NCBI GenBank assembly: GCA_026874595.1
Contig: CM049320.1
Coordinates: 41,540,714-41,604,713 of the forward strand
Reading direction: 5' to 3'
Origin: Sipunculus nudus
Taxonomy: Eukaryota > Annelida > Sipuncula > Golfingiida > Sipunculidae
DNA length: 64,000 nucleotides
In this document: piece by piece, positions 47,592 through 59,460 of the stretch
Layout: each line of letters starts with the position of its first letter
Position numbering within the stretch: the first letter of the stretch is position 1
Made by a program: the position numbers and the translations under genes
The notes under the pieces: model-generated
The model's database searches: none
The model's input: the letters and a program-made list of their open reading frames with translations, nothing else
What the model was told of the DNA's origin: nothing

Positions 47592-48354
47592 CTATAATGG
47601 TAATTTAATTGTTCCGCGAAAAATTAGACCACTCGAAAAGGTAAACATGATTCAGAATCAATTAATCGATGTTTCTGTTTTTTTTATATTACCTATACAA
47701 ACCTAAATTATTTGAAAAAAAAGACATGAAAAAATGATTTAAATATTTTTTTTGCTCAATACTTCACAAAACTCACATAGGTACAATAATTTAAGACGCA
47801 CGTTTGGAGCTAACTACGCTCTCCGCTTTATCACGACAAATCCAAAGACCCGGTCACACTTTTTAAATCAGGTTTTACAAGATACATTAGAAGCACACAT
47901 GTTTTCTGTCCCTGTCATCGCGTATTCGTACTCGTTAACTAATCCACAGCAGTACTTCGTGATGGCTTATATTTACTTCTTAAATGCATTCATGATATTT
48001 GTTTGGAAGACTCAGTAGTTAAAATTATTTTCAGGTGTTAAAGCTGTTAAACTAATAATAAAGGTCAATATTTCTACTGAGTTTCTCTGTCTGTCAGTTA
48101 ATATCCTATATTTGTTCCGTTTTAGTAAACCTATGCATGCACGACCGAAATACCTACGAATTTACGCTCGAGGTGGTATACTATCTCAAAATTCACACCA
48201 ATGTCTTCAGATTAAAAATAATTGGACGCTATTTCCTGGCTAACATAGATTGAGTTACATCAAATCTATAGTAAATGACGTGTAATCACCATTTTGTCTT
48301 AAGTATCATCGATTATAGAAAATCCTTTCAGATATAAAAACCATTAAGGTCCTG

Positions 48355-48715
48355 AATTTGGGCCCATCGATGCCCATTTCCTGAAATTGGCTATCACCTC
48401 GCGGCCAAACTGGATTTTGATGGGTCTGAAATTCGCTAACTCCCATCCCCTTATGATGTCAACCTTCAGTACAATGTTCAGAATAGTTGCGCGAATGGAA
48501 TTGTAAGATCGCTGTCTGGTGGCCATATAGGATTTCCGAGGGGCCTGAAATTCGATAGCGCACATCCCCAACTTGTGTTCAGTTTTCACGGCAATAACTT
48601 GAACGTTCTTGAAATAATTTGCGAAAGGAATTCCTCGATCGCTGCCTGGAGGCCATTTTGTATTTCCGATGGGCCTGAAAAAAAAAATTATGTACGGACG
48701 GACGGATGTGATCAC
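48355..48715 (+). repeat. Tandem-like repeat with ~140-150-bp period and CGGACGGACGG end
   Basis: The phrase GATGGGTCTGAAATTCG / GAGGGGCCTGAAATTCGATA / GATGGGCCTGAAAAAAAAAA recurs at about 48419, 48538 and 48668. GGAATTGTAAGATCGCTGTC then TGGTGGCCAT recurs as GGAATTCCTCGATCGCTGCC then TGGAGGCCAT. The block ends in ACGGACGGACGGATGTGATC, like family P 3' ends. A minus-strand frame of 158 codons here is a by-product. Confidence 0.65.
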
Positions 48716-49132
48716 TATAGGAAACCACTTTTCAAGTGGACTGCTAATTATATTCGGACTAGAAACTATAAGACTATTATTCGGACTGCCAGAGAATGCA
48801 TTAAAAAATACCCTGTTCATTTGACTTTAAGCATGGTTTAGCATGAATATGGTTATGATGAAATTAGTTCATATTAAATAAGTTACAGAGAAGTATACTA
48901 CTGTTTTATTTACATATAAATTGTGCATACGCATTTAAGAATATACGTCCGTAAGGTGCCCGTGAAAGTTCCTAACCTCCCCTTGTTTATGTGTTTGATT
49001 CAATGTGTTATCTTTCGTTCTTGAAATTAAACTTCATACACAACTTTGAACAGTTCTTGAATTTCCCCCGTTATCAGGGAGGACAGTAGAGCCGCCTTTC
49101 CTGTCCGTCACGGCTGTTTTATTATACAATTA

Positions 49133-49837
49133 CAGTAGAACGTCGAATATCCGAACACAATTTATCCAAAAATCGTTCATCCGAAATAAAAAAAGGGGAC
49201 CGAAATTTTGACCATTTATCCGAAATCTGAACAATGACAAAAAATCCAGAATAAAAATGGTATAAAAGATTGTCTGAATCAAAAGGAGCCACATCAGCGG
49301 GGATACATATTGGGATTAGTGCACATTAGCGTAGGCAGTAGGTGTGAAAACACTTCCACGCCGGCCGGGGTCGTCTCACTTTATTCAGAATGCCCGGGCC
49401 GGGGTAATTAACCTGTACAAACAAAATGTTATAACGGACCAAAACTGAGCAGCCGGCAGAGAGATGGCAGTACTTTCGAGGTCATGGCAGGTGTTTCCAG
49501 TTATCATGGCAGTCACGCGTGACATGATATAGGTACGATACCGACTGTTTTTTCAGCGCTTGGCTGTTCACCAATAATTATATTATTATATAATAATTTG
49601 TTTTATATGATAAATTTATTAAATCGACGGAAAATGTTATAAAATATTGTCACACGTTTATCAGGGGCTAGCTTTATCAATTTGGGTCAGTCAGTATCTA
49701 GTAATGTCCCGAACTCGGCGGCAGGCCTAATCATGGTGATTCCCAGAGCAATTTCATGCGAAATCGTTCATCCGAACGATCCTTCTTCCGAACAACGGCT
49801 TGTCCCCCGAGGCTTTCAGATAAGCGACGCTTTACTG
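49133..49837. mobile_element. Pogo/Tigger-like non-autonomous DNA transposon
   Basis: The ends are inverted: CAGTAGAACGTCGAATATCC at the left and, read in reverse complement, CAGTAAAGCGTCGCTTATCT at the right. A TA dinucleotide flanks both sides (49131-49132 and 49838-49839). The CAGTARARCGTCG-type end and TA duplication are those of pogo/Tigger (Tc1-mariner superfamily) elements. The inner flanks repeat TATCCGAA / CATCCGAA words. The 705-bp body has no transposase frame. Confidence 0.75.
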
Positions 49838-50207
49838 TAACTTGTTTGTGCTCTATTTGAATCTTACCAAAATTCAGTATTGTACCTATTGTATGGTCCT
49901 GCAGTCTGTTGCTGTATCCACCTAGAGCGTCAAGTTTATTATATGTAAGACCCCTACAATGTTTTACAACATAGATAAAATCATTTTAGTGAAAAATCGA
50001 TCTTCTGCGAGTTTTGTGTCCCTGTGGACTGTTCCTGATGAACAGAGGAACATAAGCTTGAATCCTACACGCCAGACAGAACCAACCATGTCTTTTACGC
50101 TTTTCCTCCTCAACACCACGGGTAATATTTGTGGGAACAAACAAATTCTCTGCGCACCAATAACCCTGTTTACGGCTCTTGTTAGCGTGTCCTCTGCCAA
50201 AAGGGGT

Positions 50208-50543
50208 CTATCTATTAATAAAGTCTACTTATATCGGCCCGATGTTTGTCGTATGTTCTTATTATAAGGCAGTGTGGAGGCGTGTTATTCCGTATACAGA
50301 CACTGACCATACCTTGTATGGAAGTAAATATAATTTATCCTTCCATGTTTCGTGTATTTTCTGTATTTTTCAGGGCTATCTATAAATAAAGTCTACTTAT
50401 ATCGGCCCGATGTTTGCCGTATGTACTTATTATAAGGCTAGTGTGGAGGCGTGTTATTCCGTATACAGAGACTGACCATATCTTGTATGGAAGTTAATAT
50501 ATTTTATCGTTCCATGTTTAGTGCATTTTCTCTATAGGCATGC
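50208..50543 (+). repeat. 168-bp tandem duplication, two units
   Basis: CTATCTATTAATAAAGTCTA (50208) and CTATCTATAAATAAAGTCTA (50376) begin two units. Both contain TATATCGGCCCGATGTTTG and GTGTGGAGGCGTGTTATTCC and end before TTTCTCTATAGG. Divergence is slight. Confidence 0.9.
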
Positions 50544-50854
50544 ATAGCCTGGTACTCTGCGCTATAACATCCTCAGTCAGTTTAATCTACTGACTAACAC
50601 CAGTCATTTTCTGGTCACGTTACGCAGGCGATGCTTCACGGATGCAGGTAAATTATAAAAATGGCCGAAATCACTGCACTATATCAGAGGTAAACGTTCA
50701 TGCTCAACCATAAATGTAGGGCACATGATATGGTGTCTTATAATTGAGGAATCATAGAAGTCATGTTTGGATCTGCCAGATAACTTTTACCACTGTTGTT
50801 TTTTTATGACGATCGTACTAATTAAAAGTCAGAATAGTGTCAGTAGAAAGTATC

Positions 50855-52200
50855 TACAGATATTGGTCGGCGGATTTTATTTCATCGGCCGGAAAAATCT
50901 GCAAGTAACGGCGAATTAACGCACTCCTACCGATATAGCATGCACATAAGCAGGTCTTTCTGGTACTTCTGGTTTCGACTCTTAGATTATTAATGTCGGC
51001 ATGAATGATGAAAGAGAGGAAGGAAAAATCGAAAATTCCACCCATGTTTCGTCACCCTCATAACATCAACCATTTTTATTTCTGTACGGATAAATAGAAA
51101 ATCGGCTGAAAAGTCCGCAAGGGGACGTCACATTTCCAAAACAGAGCCTGTATGACTTTCTGCGGGCCCGAAAAGGACATTTTTGGCAGGAATATGGCCG
51201 GTGTGTGCTCGATCACTGCGGGTACCGCAGCGATTTTTAGGGGTCGGCTGACTTCACAGGGCACCGAAACCTCTCCCAATTTTCCAATGGCGAACTTTGA
51301 GGTCGCAGAGCTCGTAAACAGGTCGCCTATGGATCGCTCGGACATCGGCCAACATTCGATCGATATTCGGGCAGCAATCCGACTATTTTTAACCATATGT
51401 CGGGCCGCCGTCGGCCGGCTTCTATGGGCCCCGGTCGGACTCCCCCTAAGAACTCAGGAAGTTGACCCCTGGGGTATATATCTCCTGCATTTTGAGATAC
51501 TTTCAACATCCCTCGGTGCTGTGCAGTGCTCTTCACTCTCTCAGACATCAGAACTATGATATGTAAAACTTTTTACATGACCTATATAACTCGAGGCACG
51601 AAAGTCCGAAGACGTCAGGCAAGACGTCAGACGGGCATCGACAGACCGATTGACCATTGACCGAAACTCGACGGCGCCCGTCATTATGTCTAGCGGGCTT
51701 CGCCCGACTCCCGTGTATCAAATCAGGGCCAACGGGCGATTTTTGATCACTAGTGTTCAAAGGGCACTGCCCGTGCCCCGTCCATTATGTTACAGGGTGG
51801 AATTTAACCAATTAATACGCTTGATTCCCTGGCGTGCTTGAAATTAGGGGACTTTCTGGTGATCCACAAATTTGATCGGAGGCCGTTCGATATGTGACGC
51901 AGGCTTTAAAGCCTGTCTCCCATTTACATCTTGCAAAAGTCGGCCGGAAAAATATAGGATTGGTAGATGTGATGGCGCTGCCCGTCGGATATTCCAGAGG
52001 AAAAAAATCGGCTGCAAACTTCTTGACAATGTGATTGTTTTGTGATTTTTCGGATTTGACAAAATCCGCCGGGCAACACCCTAACATCTACCGATGCCGG
52101 CAAAAAATCGGCCGTAAAAACAAACAAAACAAAGCAAAAAAACGGTAGCCGGAGGCCGGTTTCGGGTCGGCAGCATCTACACATCTACTGATGCTATCAA
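50855..52200. repeat. Region dense in AAAAATCGGCCG / TCGGCCGGAAAAAT motifs
   Basis: Variants lie near 50887, 51101, 51226, 51738, 51943, 52006, 52048 and 52103. The area is GC-rich between them and has several short overlapping frames on both strands but none that resembles a known protein. It looks like one or more non-autonomous elements. Similar motifs continue at 53158-53430 on the far side of the inverted family P copy, which probably inserted into it. Confidence 0.5.
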
Positions 52201-52263
52201 CGTTTACGACCAGCAAAGAATAAGCGGTGAAGCATCGTTAAGCCGGCCTCCTGTCTACCGACG

Positions 52264-53139
52264 TTTAGCTCATCTGACTGAAAGTCATCTGAGCCGTAGC
52301 GATCACTCTTTTTCCGTCCGTCCGTGTGACTGTCCGTCCGTTAACAAGGCAGAAATCTAAACTTTGGACCTAGAATCTTCTAACTTGACATCCAGGGATG
52401 TCCATGAAAAATCACCCTGGAAACCTGACATAAGCTCTCCGTTATCCATATCCTCCGAGCTTTGGGGCTCGTAAGCACCCCCAGAATAAAGAACAATTTG
52501 ATATAAAAGCTTCAGTATCTGAATAACAAATGCATTGATCACCATGATTCTATGCATGCATATTGATCATGGAGTGTTTCATCAGTTCCTGCAGACTAGT
52601 GGCGCCACCTGTTCTTTTAAATAAAATTGGTTACGCATTTTTTTTAACTCTTTCAAATGGAGAAGTCTGGCTGTTAATAGGGTACAAACCATACCTGTTA
52701 GACCTAGAATCTTCTAACTGAACATCCTAGGCGAATCTCCTTGGTAACCTGAAATTAGGTCATATTTATATATTCTGCATGATATGTGAAAGAACATGAT
52801 TTGAGCACCCTAAAGGACAGATTTTCATGATTGGTTACAGCTGGAGCTAGAAACTTCTAATATGATTAAGATCCAGGGAGGTTCCTTTTCTTGGAAACCT
52901 GATATAATGTCACCGTGCCCTATATTCTGCAAGCTGTGAAAAAGAACATGATTTTAACACCCTATTAGTAACATGTGCACAAATGGTAACCAGCTGGACG
53001 AGAATAAGATCACTGTCACCCATACCTAAGGTCTATTGGCAAAATGCATGATTTTGAGCACTCTGAGAGTCATGTTACCCATTGTTCAAGGTTCCATGAA
53101 ATCAACTGAGCGTCATGACCCATTGGCCACTCGTGTATT
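52264..53139 (-). mobile_element. Family P element, complete, inverted
   Basis: Read on the minus strand, the 5' end is at 53139 (GACCCAT near 53119, CTCAGTTGAT near 53108) and the 3' end is at 52264 (GGACGGACGGAAAAAGAGTG, then CAGATGACTTTCAGTCAGAT and GAGCTAAA). A phrase like TAGAATCTTCTAACTTGACA recurs at about 52372, 52706 and, degenerate, 52850, as in the copy at 35632-37350. Non-coding. Confidence 0.65.
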
Positions 53140-53157
53140 GTCTGTTGTTTTTTTTAA

Positions 53158-53430
53158 CCGGCCGGATAAACCTACGAGTCTTCCCGGCCGGTGAGTGTCC
53201 GTAGACCCACGGATTTTTCCTGCAGCTCAACAGATTTCTCCGTTCGTTTTAGCCACCAGGATTTTTTTGGGTCAGAAATGATAAAAAGGAGGAGAGTTAG
53301 GTTGTAAATCAGCCAATTTTATCGGTTCCGTCATCACATACCGAATTTTCCGGCCGATTTTTATTCGACCGGAAAATCCTTGACATTTTCAATGAATTTT
53401 GCAGCCGATTTTTCTGTCGGATTTTTAAAA
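53158..53430. repeat. Continuation of the CGGCCGATTTTT motif region
   Basis: CCGGCCGGATAAACC, TTCCCGGCCGGTGAG, TTTTCCGGCCGATTTTTAT, GACCGGAAAATCC and GCAGCCGATTTTTCTG occur within about 270 bp. Confidence 0.5.
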
Positions 53431-56400
53431 CAGCTATAAGTGAAAGGTGAAAACCAATCTTTTATTCCTGACTCCTCATTATCTATTGGCTGTATCCTGT
53501 ACGGCCCACAGCGGCTGAATAACCATAACATAAATCTGGAACGTACCACTGTTTACGTCTGATAAACTGTTTTATCAAAACACAACAGCGCAAATACTAA
53601 TAAATTACAGACATTAATTAACTTTCATGACACCTGTTAACGGTAGAGTATCTGAAAACAAAAACTGTAAAAAATACGCCGAGATAGTTCTGATGTAGTC
53701 AGATTCTTTATCGATAGGGTGATGATATTTGATCTCCGTGGATAGTAACATATGGTGTTTCATTTTAGCCTATCAGTGTCATGTATATAATGAATGAATG
53801 GTGAAAGGTCATCAGTCAGAGTTGAATGGCATGTGACTATTCGGGAGTTGTACTTATGGTTCTGATAATGTTAAGAAATAAGTTTTGAATATTCCTAGCA
53901 ACAAGCATGAAACATATCTGATACATCTTATCGGGTTAGCGAACGTTCGATAATGGTCCACCGTGATTTCTGAACACCGACAGCTCAACAAGAAAAACAC
54001 TGCGTCACTGTTGCTTACATGACGTTAACAGGCCTTTCTATTTTACATATCCATTGAAAATCTAAGTTGTATAGTTTAGTGCAGCTCGTTTCTCCAATTT
54101 GTACCTCATATTGCAGATATTAGTGTTGATGATGATTTACTGTGCCCTATAATGTTAATGATCTATCTACGCATCTATTGATATAAAAGAACTATTTTCC
54201 CCGGTAACAAATATGATGAATTAAAACTAACCTTCCTAGTGTAAAGAGGCTGGAGGGCATGTGCAGTAGGGTCATCACATCCTCAAGGGTCTACAAATAA
54301 TAAATAAACAAATATATAGTGAAAGGTTGATGGTAAATAAGAGGAAGAAAGAGAAGAAAAGAAGTGTCCTTTTTTCTTCTTCTCATTGTTGTTGTTGTTG
54401 GAGAAGTTGTAGTAGTAGTCGTAATAGCATTCTATACCATTTATAACTATGACAAAGTACACGAAAACACTAATTTGTCAATAAACAATGTATCACGTGA
54501 CAAGATATATTACCTGGCAAAATCCATTACAGAAACCCATAAAGAACATTTTGCTGGAAAGTATGTCATACGCCAAGTGCACCATATGTTCGTAACAGGC
54601 ACACAAATATGACACTTCATTATGCTATTTATCGGCTTTTAGGGTAAACCTGTTCTATAGAATAAATGGTGAAATGAAAAATATGAATATTTATCGGTAT
54701 TGCTGATTATCGAAACCTACACTGTCCCTTTCTTGCAATGATGAGCCAAATGCATGAACGGGGAATATGCTTGTTGATTCTAGAATTTTCGTATTTCACA
54801 AATACCTATGTCTCGCCAACAGACAATTAAAAGAATCCCTTATGGTGTGGTATGGCACCAAATAAAGTACCAAGGAAATAATACAATAATTAAAGCATAA
54901 TGTTTCTGAAGGCTTAAAACATAATTGTTAATGGGGCTTGCACTTATTGTGATTTAGATGGGTATAAACATTTGAAATATTAACGTTGATTGTTACACGC
55001 ATTTATTATTTTCCGTTTATTTACCGTTTTTAATATTGCGACGGATCATTTTCGGCGGTAATCGTAATTCATTTATATAAAACATGAAATAGCTTGGCTG
55101 CTGACACTTGACATATTGTGAGGTCCATAAGCCCCATAAACAAAATACAAAATGTAAAAGCTTGATGACTCTCCACTTTTGTTCATTATTTTCTAAGCGA
55201 AGAAGGTCGCGAAGAGATAACGATCCAGAATCCGGAATCAAATAAGCCAGAAACATGAACCTACACAAGTAAATAACACATACTAGTCAAAGCAAGAAAA
55301 ATTACCCTAATATTTATACGCGTAAATGCTAAATCTTCCCGTTTAGATATATACTGACTTTGTCGCATCATAACTTTCACATCATCCGTGTTGAAGTGAT
55401 TTAAAAGCTTGCGACTACGTCACATTAATCTGACTGAAATACAGAGTGCGGAATTAAAAACTTTTATGTTTTGAACGGACGGGGATATTTATTTAGTCAA
55501 CTGTTAATTGGGCACATTTTATTATTGAAATGGGTCACATTCAAGGTTTTCAAGGTATTTCATATTAACAGGAGGTATTTATCAGAAACCAAGACATATG
55601 TAAACACTTCTGTAATATGTAGTTGGTTGTCCGCTTGTCCGAAATCACGATCGTTGGCCTTGTCAGTCATCGTTTCAGTCACACACATTTTCTGAAATCA
55701 TTTAGTCAAATATGCTTTTTTTTCATGCTTTTGAACCTGCTTTGAAATAATTGTGCATACACGTCCTCCTTTTAATTAAATACCAACTGCAATCTAAGAC
55801 ATTAATTTTTGACAAAAATGTCCCTTGACAGCCAGATAATGGATGACTCCAGATAAATTCTTAATATAAGACAAACATGACTTCTGGCAATGACCTGATA
55901 AAAGACGCAAGTCTTACGAGAGATTACGTAAGACCCAACGAAAGTTTAAGGGGCATCTGTTGAAACCAATCGGCATATCTAATATTAGACTGAATCACAA
56001 AGGTTATTGCTTTTATTGTATTTTATCAAGTAAAAGCAAAACTAATATACAATACTATAATCTCGGAATATTGTATTCAAATGGGAAATGAATGTCTGGG
56101 CAAAACAAATATTAAGTACGTGCATTAAATATCTGGATTTTACGACCCAGACTGTGTTCATGGATGCAGAGATAAAGCGTCCTCGTCTTAGTCAAAGAAA
56201 TCAAATTAGAGTTCCCAATTAGTCCCGAGGAGAAAGCCACGGCTCAAATTATCCGGGACCAAGATACCGTACTGTGCCAAAGTTAATCAGCGTGAGAGAA
56301 AAATAGAGAGGACAAACAAAGGTCTGTTCTCCTGTAATGGCTGCCATCTGAAGTTACAACAGCTACTCCCAGTGTTCCTAATTGCTTCTACTCCAGACAC

Positions 56401-56819
56401 CTTTGCAGTCTAGGATTTATTAGAGTGTTTATTGCGTCCCGATTTCTGTAAGAAGTTTAAGTATGTGGTATACAGCATAAACAAAGGTTAACCGCTGTAT
56501 ATAATGACGCCGCCCACGGCCCGCTGGCCTCAGTGTGTAGAGGTTTTTTGGGGTCAGGGGAAGCTGTGCTTCTAAGCTCGGCGTCACGGGACTCGGCTTC
56601 CGAGCAGTCTATTATTTTGCTGTCGTTGCCTACTCTAGTCTCTCATGCCCGCGATAACGGCACCGGAGAATGCTATCTGACCTGGTTACTTGCAACTAAA
56701 ATGCAAATATTCATTTAAAACGCAAGAACGCATATTTCCTTATTTACATGGAATCTACAAATAGTTATAACTTATTGCTCAGAGGGTAGAGTTCGGTAGG
56801 CTGTAGGAGTTGTGGAAAC
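53431..56819. other. Intergenic; no gene recognised
   Basis: A GTT/GTA-rich stretch (54385-54425) gives a valine-rich frame. The patch 56500-56690 is GC-richer with a 61-codon frame but has no recognisable product. Confidence 0.5.
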
Positions 56820-56942
56820 CGGCCTTTGAAGGATAACTACAACTCTATAAAACCCACTCTCATAGATACGCCGGAGATCGAACCCGGGTCTCCAGCGGAG
56901 AGCTGAGTGTTTTTCAACTCGACTGTACAGGAAAAAGTGCCC
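56820..56942 (-). mobile_element. tRNA-derived SINE (family S1)
   Basis: The plus strand shows TCTCATAGATACGCCGGAGA, TCGAACCCGGGTCTCCAGCG and GAGAGCTGAGTGTTTTTCAA. On the minus strand this is a tRNA-like head with B box GGTTCGATCTC. Confidence 0.55.
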
Positions 56943-57652
56943 GCAAAGTAATAATAATTGCAGATTGACATCACCTCTTCACCTAAATAAATAACACATT
57001 GTTATTTTTCCTATCTCCATAACGGGATGGCTGAGGACACATGATATCAGCCAATGTCATGGAAATATATCTAGCGAGAGTGTAACAGTGACGTCACAGA
57101 TTTATAAACCGAAACCTGGCTGTCCTGTTGATTAGCACGAGCACGTGTACATTTAATCTGAGTACCACGTGACACCTCAACCTGTAACACATGAGTACCA
57201 TTCACGAACACCTCGTCGGCGTGCAAATTAACAAAAAAGGCCTTTTATTTGTGGCATTCAAATAAAGTGGTATCAAATCTTTGAATCAAACGTGTACAGC
57301 GCTTTCTCTTTCACATTATGAGTGCCAGTGTCCATAATTATGTCGGTATTGATGAAAATCCTCACGTAGTCCTACATTGGGTGGTCCATCAATCGCACAT
57401 GTGGCAGTGTACAGCTTGCACCGTTTATTCCTTAGATGAAATGTAAGCTGTAACCTCTCTCCCGTGGGCAGGTAAATCCTAAGCCAAACATAAAAAAGGA
57501 AGATATACACAAAATGGCGGAAGGACAACTTTACATTCCTATTTTTTTGGGCTATAAATGTACTTGCAAAACAAATTGATCGGGTCAAATCGGGGATGTA
57601 TGAACAAATTCTTTTTTTTTTTGGGGGGGGGGGGGTTTCTACCCCTTGCTTT

Positions 57653-57679
57653 AAGATGTTAACCCCTTGTTAACATCTT
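57653..57679. repeat. Perfect 11-bp hairpin with 5-nt loop
   Basis: AAGATGTTAAC and GTTAACATCTT surround CCCTT. It follows a poly-T/poly-G tract and may be the end of a small element. Confidence 0.7.
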
Positions 57680-59170
57680 TTTGCTCATTTACTATTTAGC
57701 AAGAGTAACTTATATTGCATTGGCAGCAATAAAATGTAATACCCAAATCTCATTACTGAGGTCCCTTTATAAAAATTTATTTTTGTCTAGATATACCGTT
57801 AAATAACCATTAAAGTGAAAACTTGCCAAAAGTCAATCGTAAGGAAAGTATGTTTTGCATCCCGACTGCTTCAGCTCATAGACATATGAAGTCCAAATAA
57901 CGGCATCTAATTTAATGTTTTCTTTACTACAACGAAGAAGTTTGGTAATTGGATTATCATGGAATAAAGTGTTTCACTTCTAAAACGAAGGAACTATTTC
58001 TTTCCGACAACAAATTATGTTGCAATTGTAATAAAAATGAGATAGCTTTCAAAGGAACTACGATTTGGTTTTATTTTGCTGTATCATATTCAGTAACTTT
58101 GTGAGACTGCCTCACTTTTGCATGGCATGATGTCAATTTGAAATGTCCAATCAGAATAAATATCTGCGCATGGAATGACTAGTCTATCCAACTGACAGAA
58201 AAGAAAGTACATTAGCTGCATTCAGGTAAAGGTTAAATCCAATTTTGCTTTCCGTTAAAACCTGACCGATGATTCCGACGATACCAACTACCATTCTGAA
58301 CCCTTAGGATTTCATAAAATCTACTTCCGATTTAGAACATATCCATTGAAGGCATGGGGAAATTTAAGTAAAATGTCAGTCAGGGAAACCCGTCTTATAT
58401 ATTTAAACAGCCTATGTGGAAGTTAAATGTGATTTGGAGAAAGCCATGTAGGTTTCCTATCGCTTGTATCCGTGTATTTCCTTCTACCAATAGAAAGGCG
58501 GACTGTCTGACCCCGGCAAACCGGAGCAATAGCTAATACTAAGGGGATAACTGGCAATAAAGGAATAGCTGATCCGACGTGAATCACGGCTGATAGTCGT
58601 CTCATATTAAGCCATCTATTACCAGTGTTTTATTATCTAGTTGTCCAGACTGCCAATGGTCCATGGCGTTTCGATCCTTTACAAGTTCGGTACGGTATAT
58701 GTCTGTGGAGGGGGAGCCAGGTTTACTCTGTGTGGTTACTGAGATAGACCTTTTATGTGCATGTGAGGTACTCTAAAAAGGGATGAATTGATCTCGTTTT
58801 TATTTTCATACCTGCAAAATAATTTTGATCGAAGCGTTCTGAATTGGCACTGACCAGTGATTATTTTTTCTTGCTTCTTTACAGGAGATCCAAAAGCTGT
58901 TACAATCATGAATAATGGATTTTATTCTAAACAATCGTTTTATGTATTTTGCTCAAGGTGCTTCAAACATGGCTAAGAAGGGTTGACCCGGTAAATATAT
59001 GAAATGTAAATTTGCGTAAAATTTAATTAAATAATGGCCTGTTTCCAACAAGCGTTGGCATTGTATGGATTCTGATAGGGCGCTCTTATATTAGACAAAT
59101 TTCGAGTGAGCAAATTACTCACAGTTCACTGTTGCCAGTACGGATCAGCTGCCTCGAGCCAAATGTAATT

Positions 59171-59460
59171 GCCTCCGCCAGGAGGTTATGCATTCATCCC
59201 CGCTTACGTGAGGGTTTGTGTGTTTGTTCAGAAAATACCTCGCGTAATAGTGAAAAGAATATCTTGAAATTTTTAGTGCATTTCGGGAATGGGCCAAGGA
59301 AGAATAGACCCAAATGGATTTTGGCATGGATAACCGGCGCGTGACCCAGATTCAGGAAGATTAAGGAATATTCACAAGAGTCGATTATGCACGAATGAAC
59401 CTTTGAATATGTGCCGAATAAGTAAATGCAAACACATAGCGGAGCCTTGCATTCCTTATC
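59171..59460 (+). mobile_element. Family Q MITE, copy 5
   Basis: It starts GCCTCCGCCAGGAGGTTATG and ends AGCGGAGCCTTGCATTCCTT, so both inverted end motifs are visible. The middle keeps GGGAATGGGCCAAGGAAGAA. Confidence 0.7.

Noticed and set aside
48344-48820. 158-codon minus-strand frame
   Set aside because: It lies across a repeated block with ~140-150-bp periodicity and a CGGACGGACGG end; the peptide matches no family and is explained by the repeat.
54364-54612. Valine-rich membrane-like frame
   Set aside because: Produced by a GTT/GTA-rich low-complexity run.
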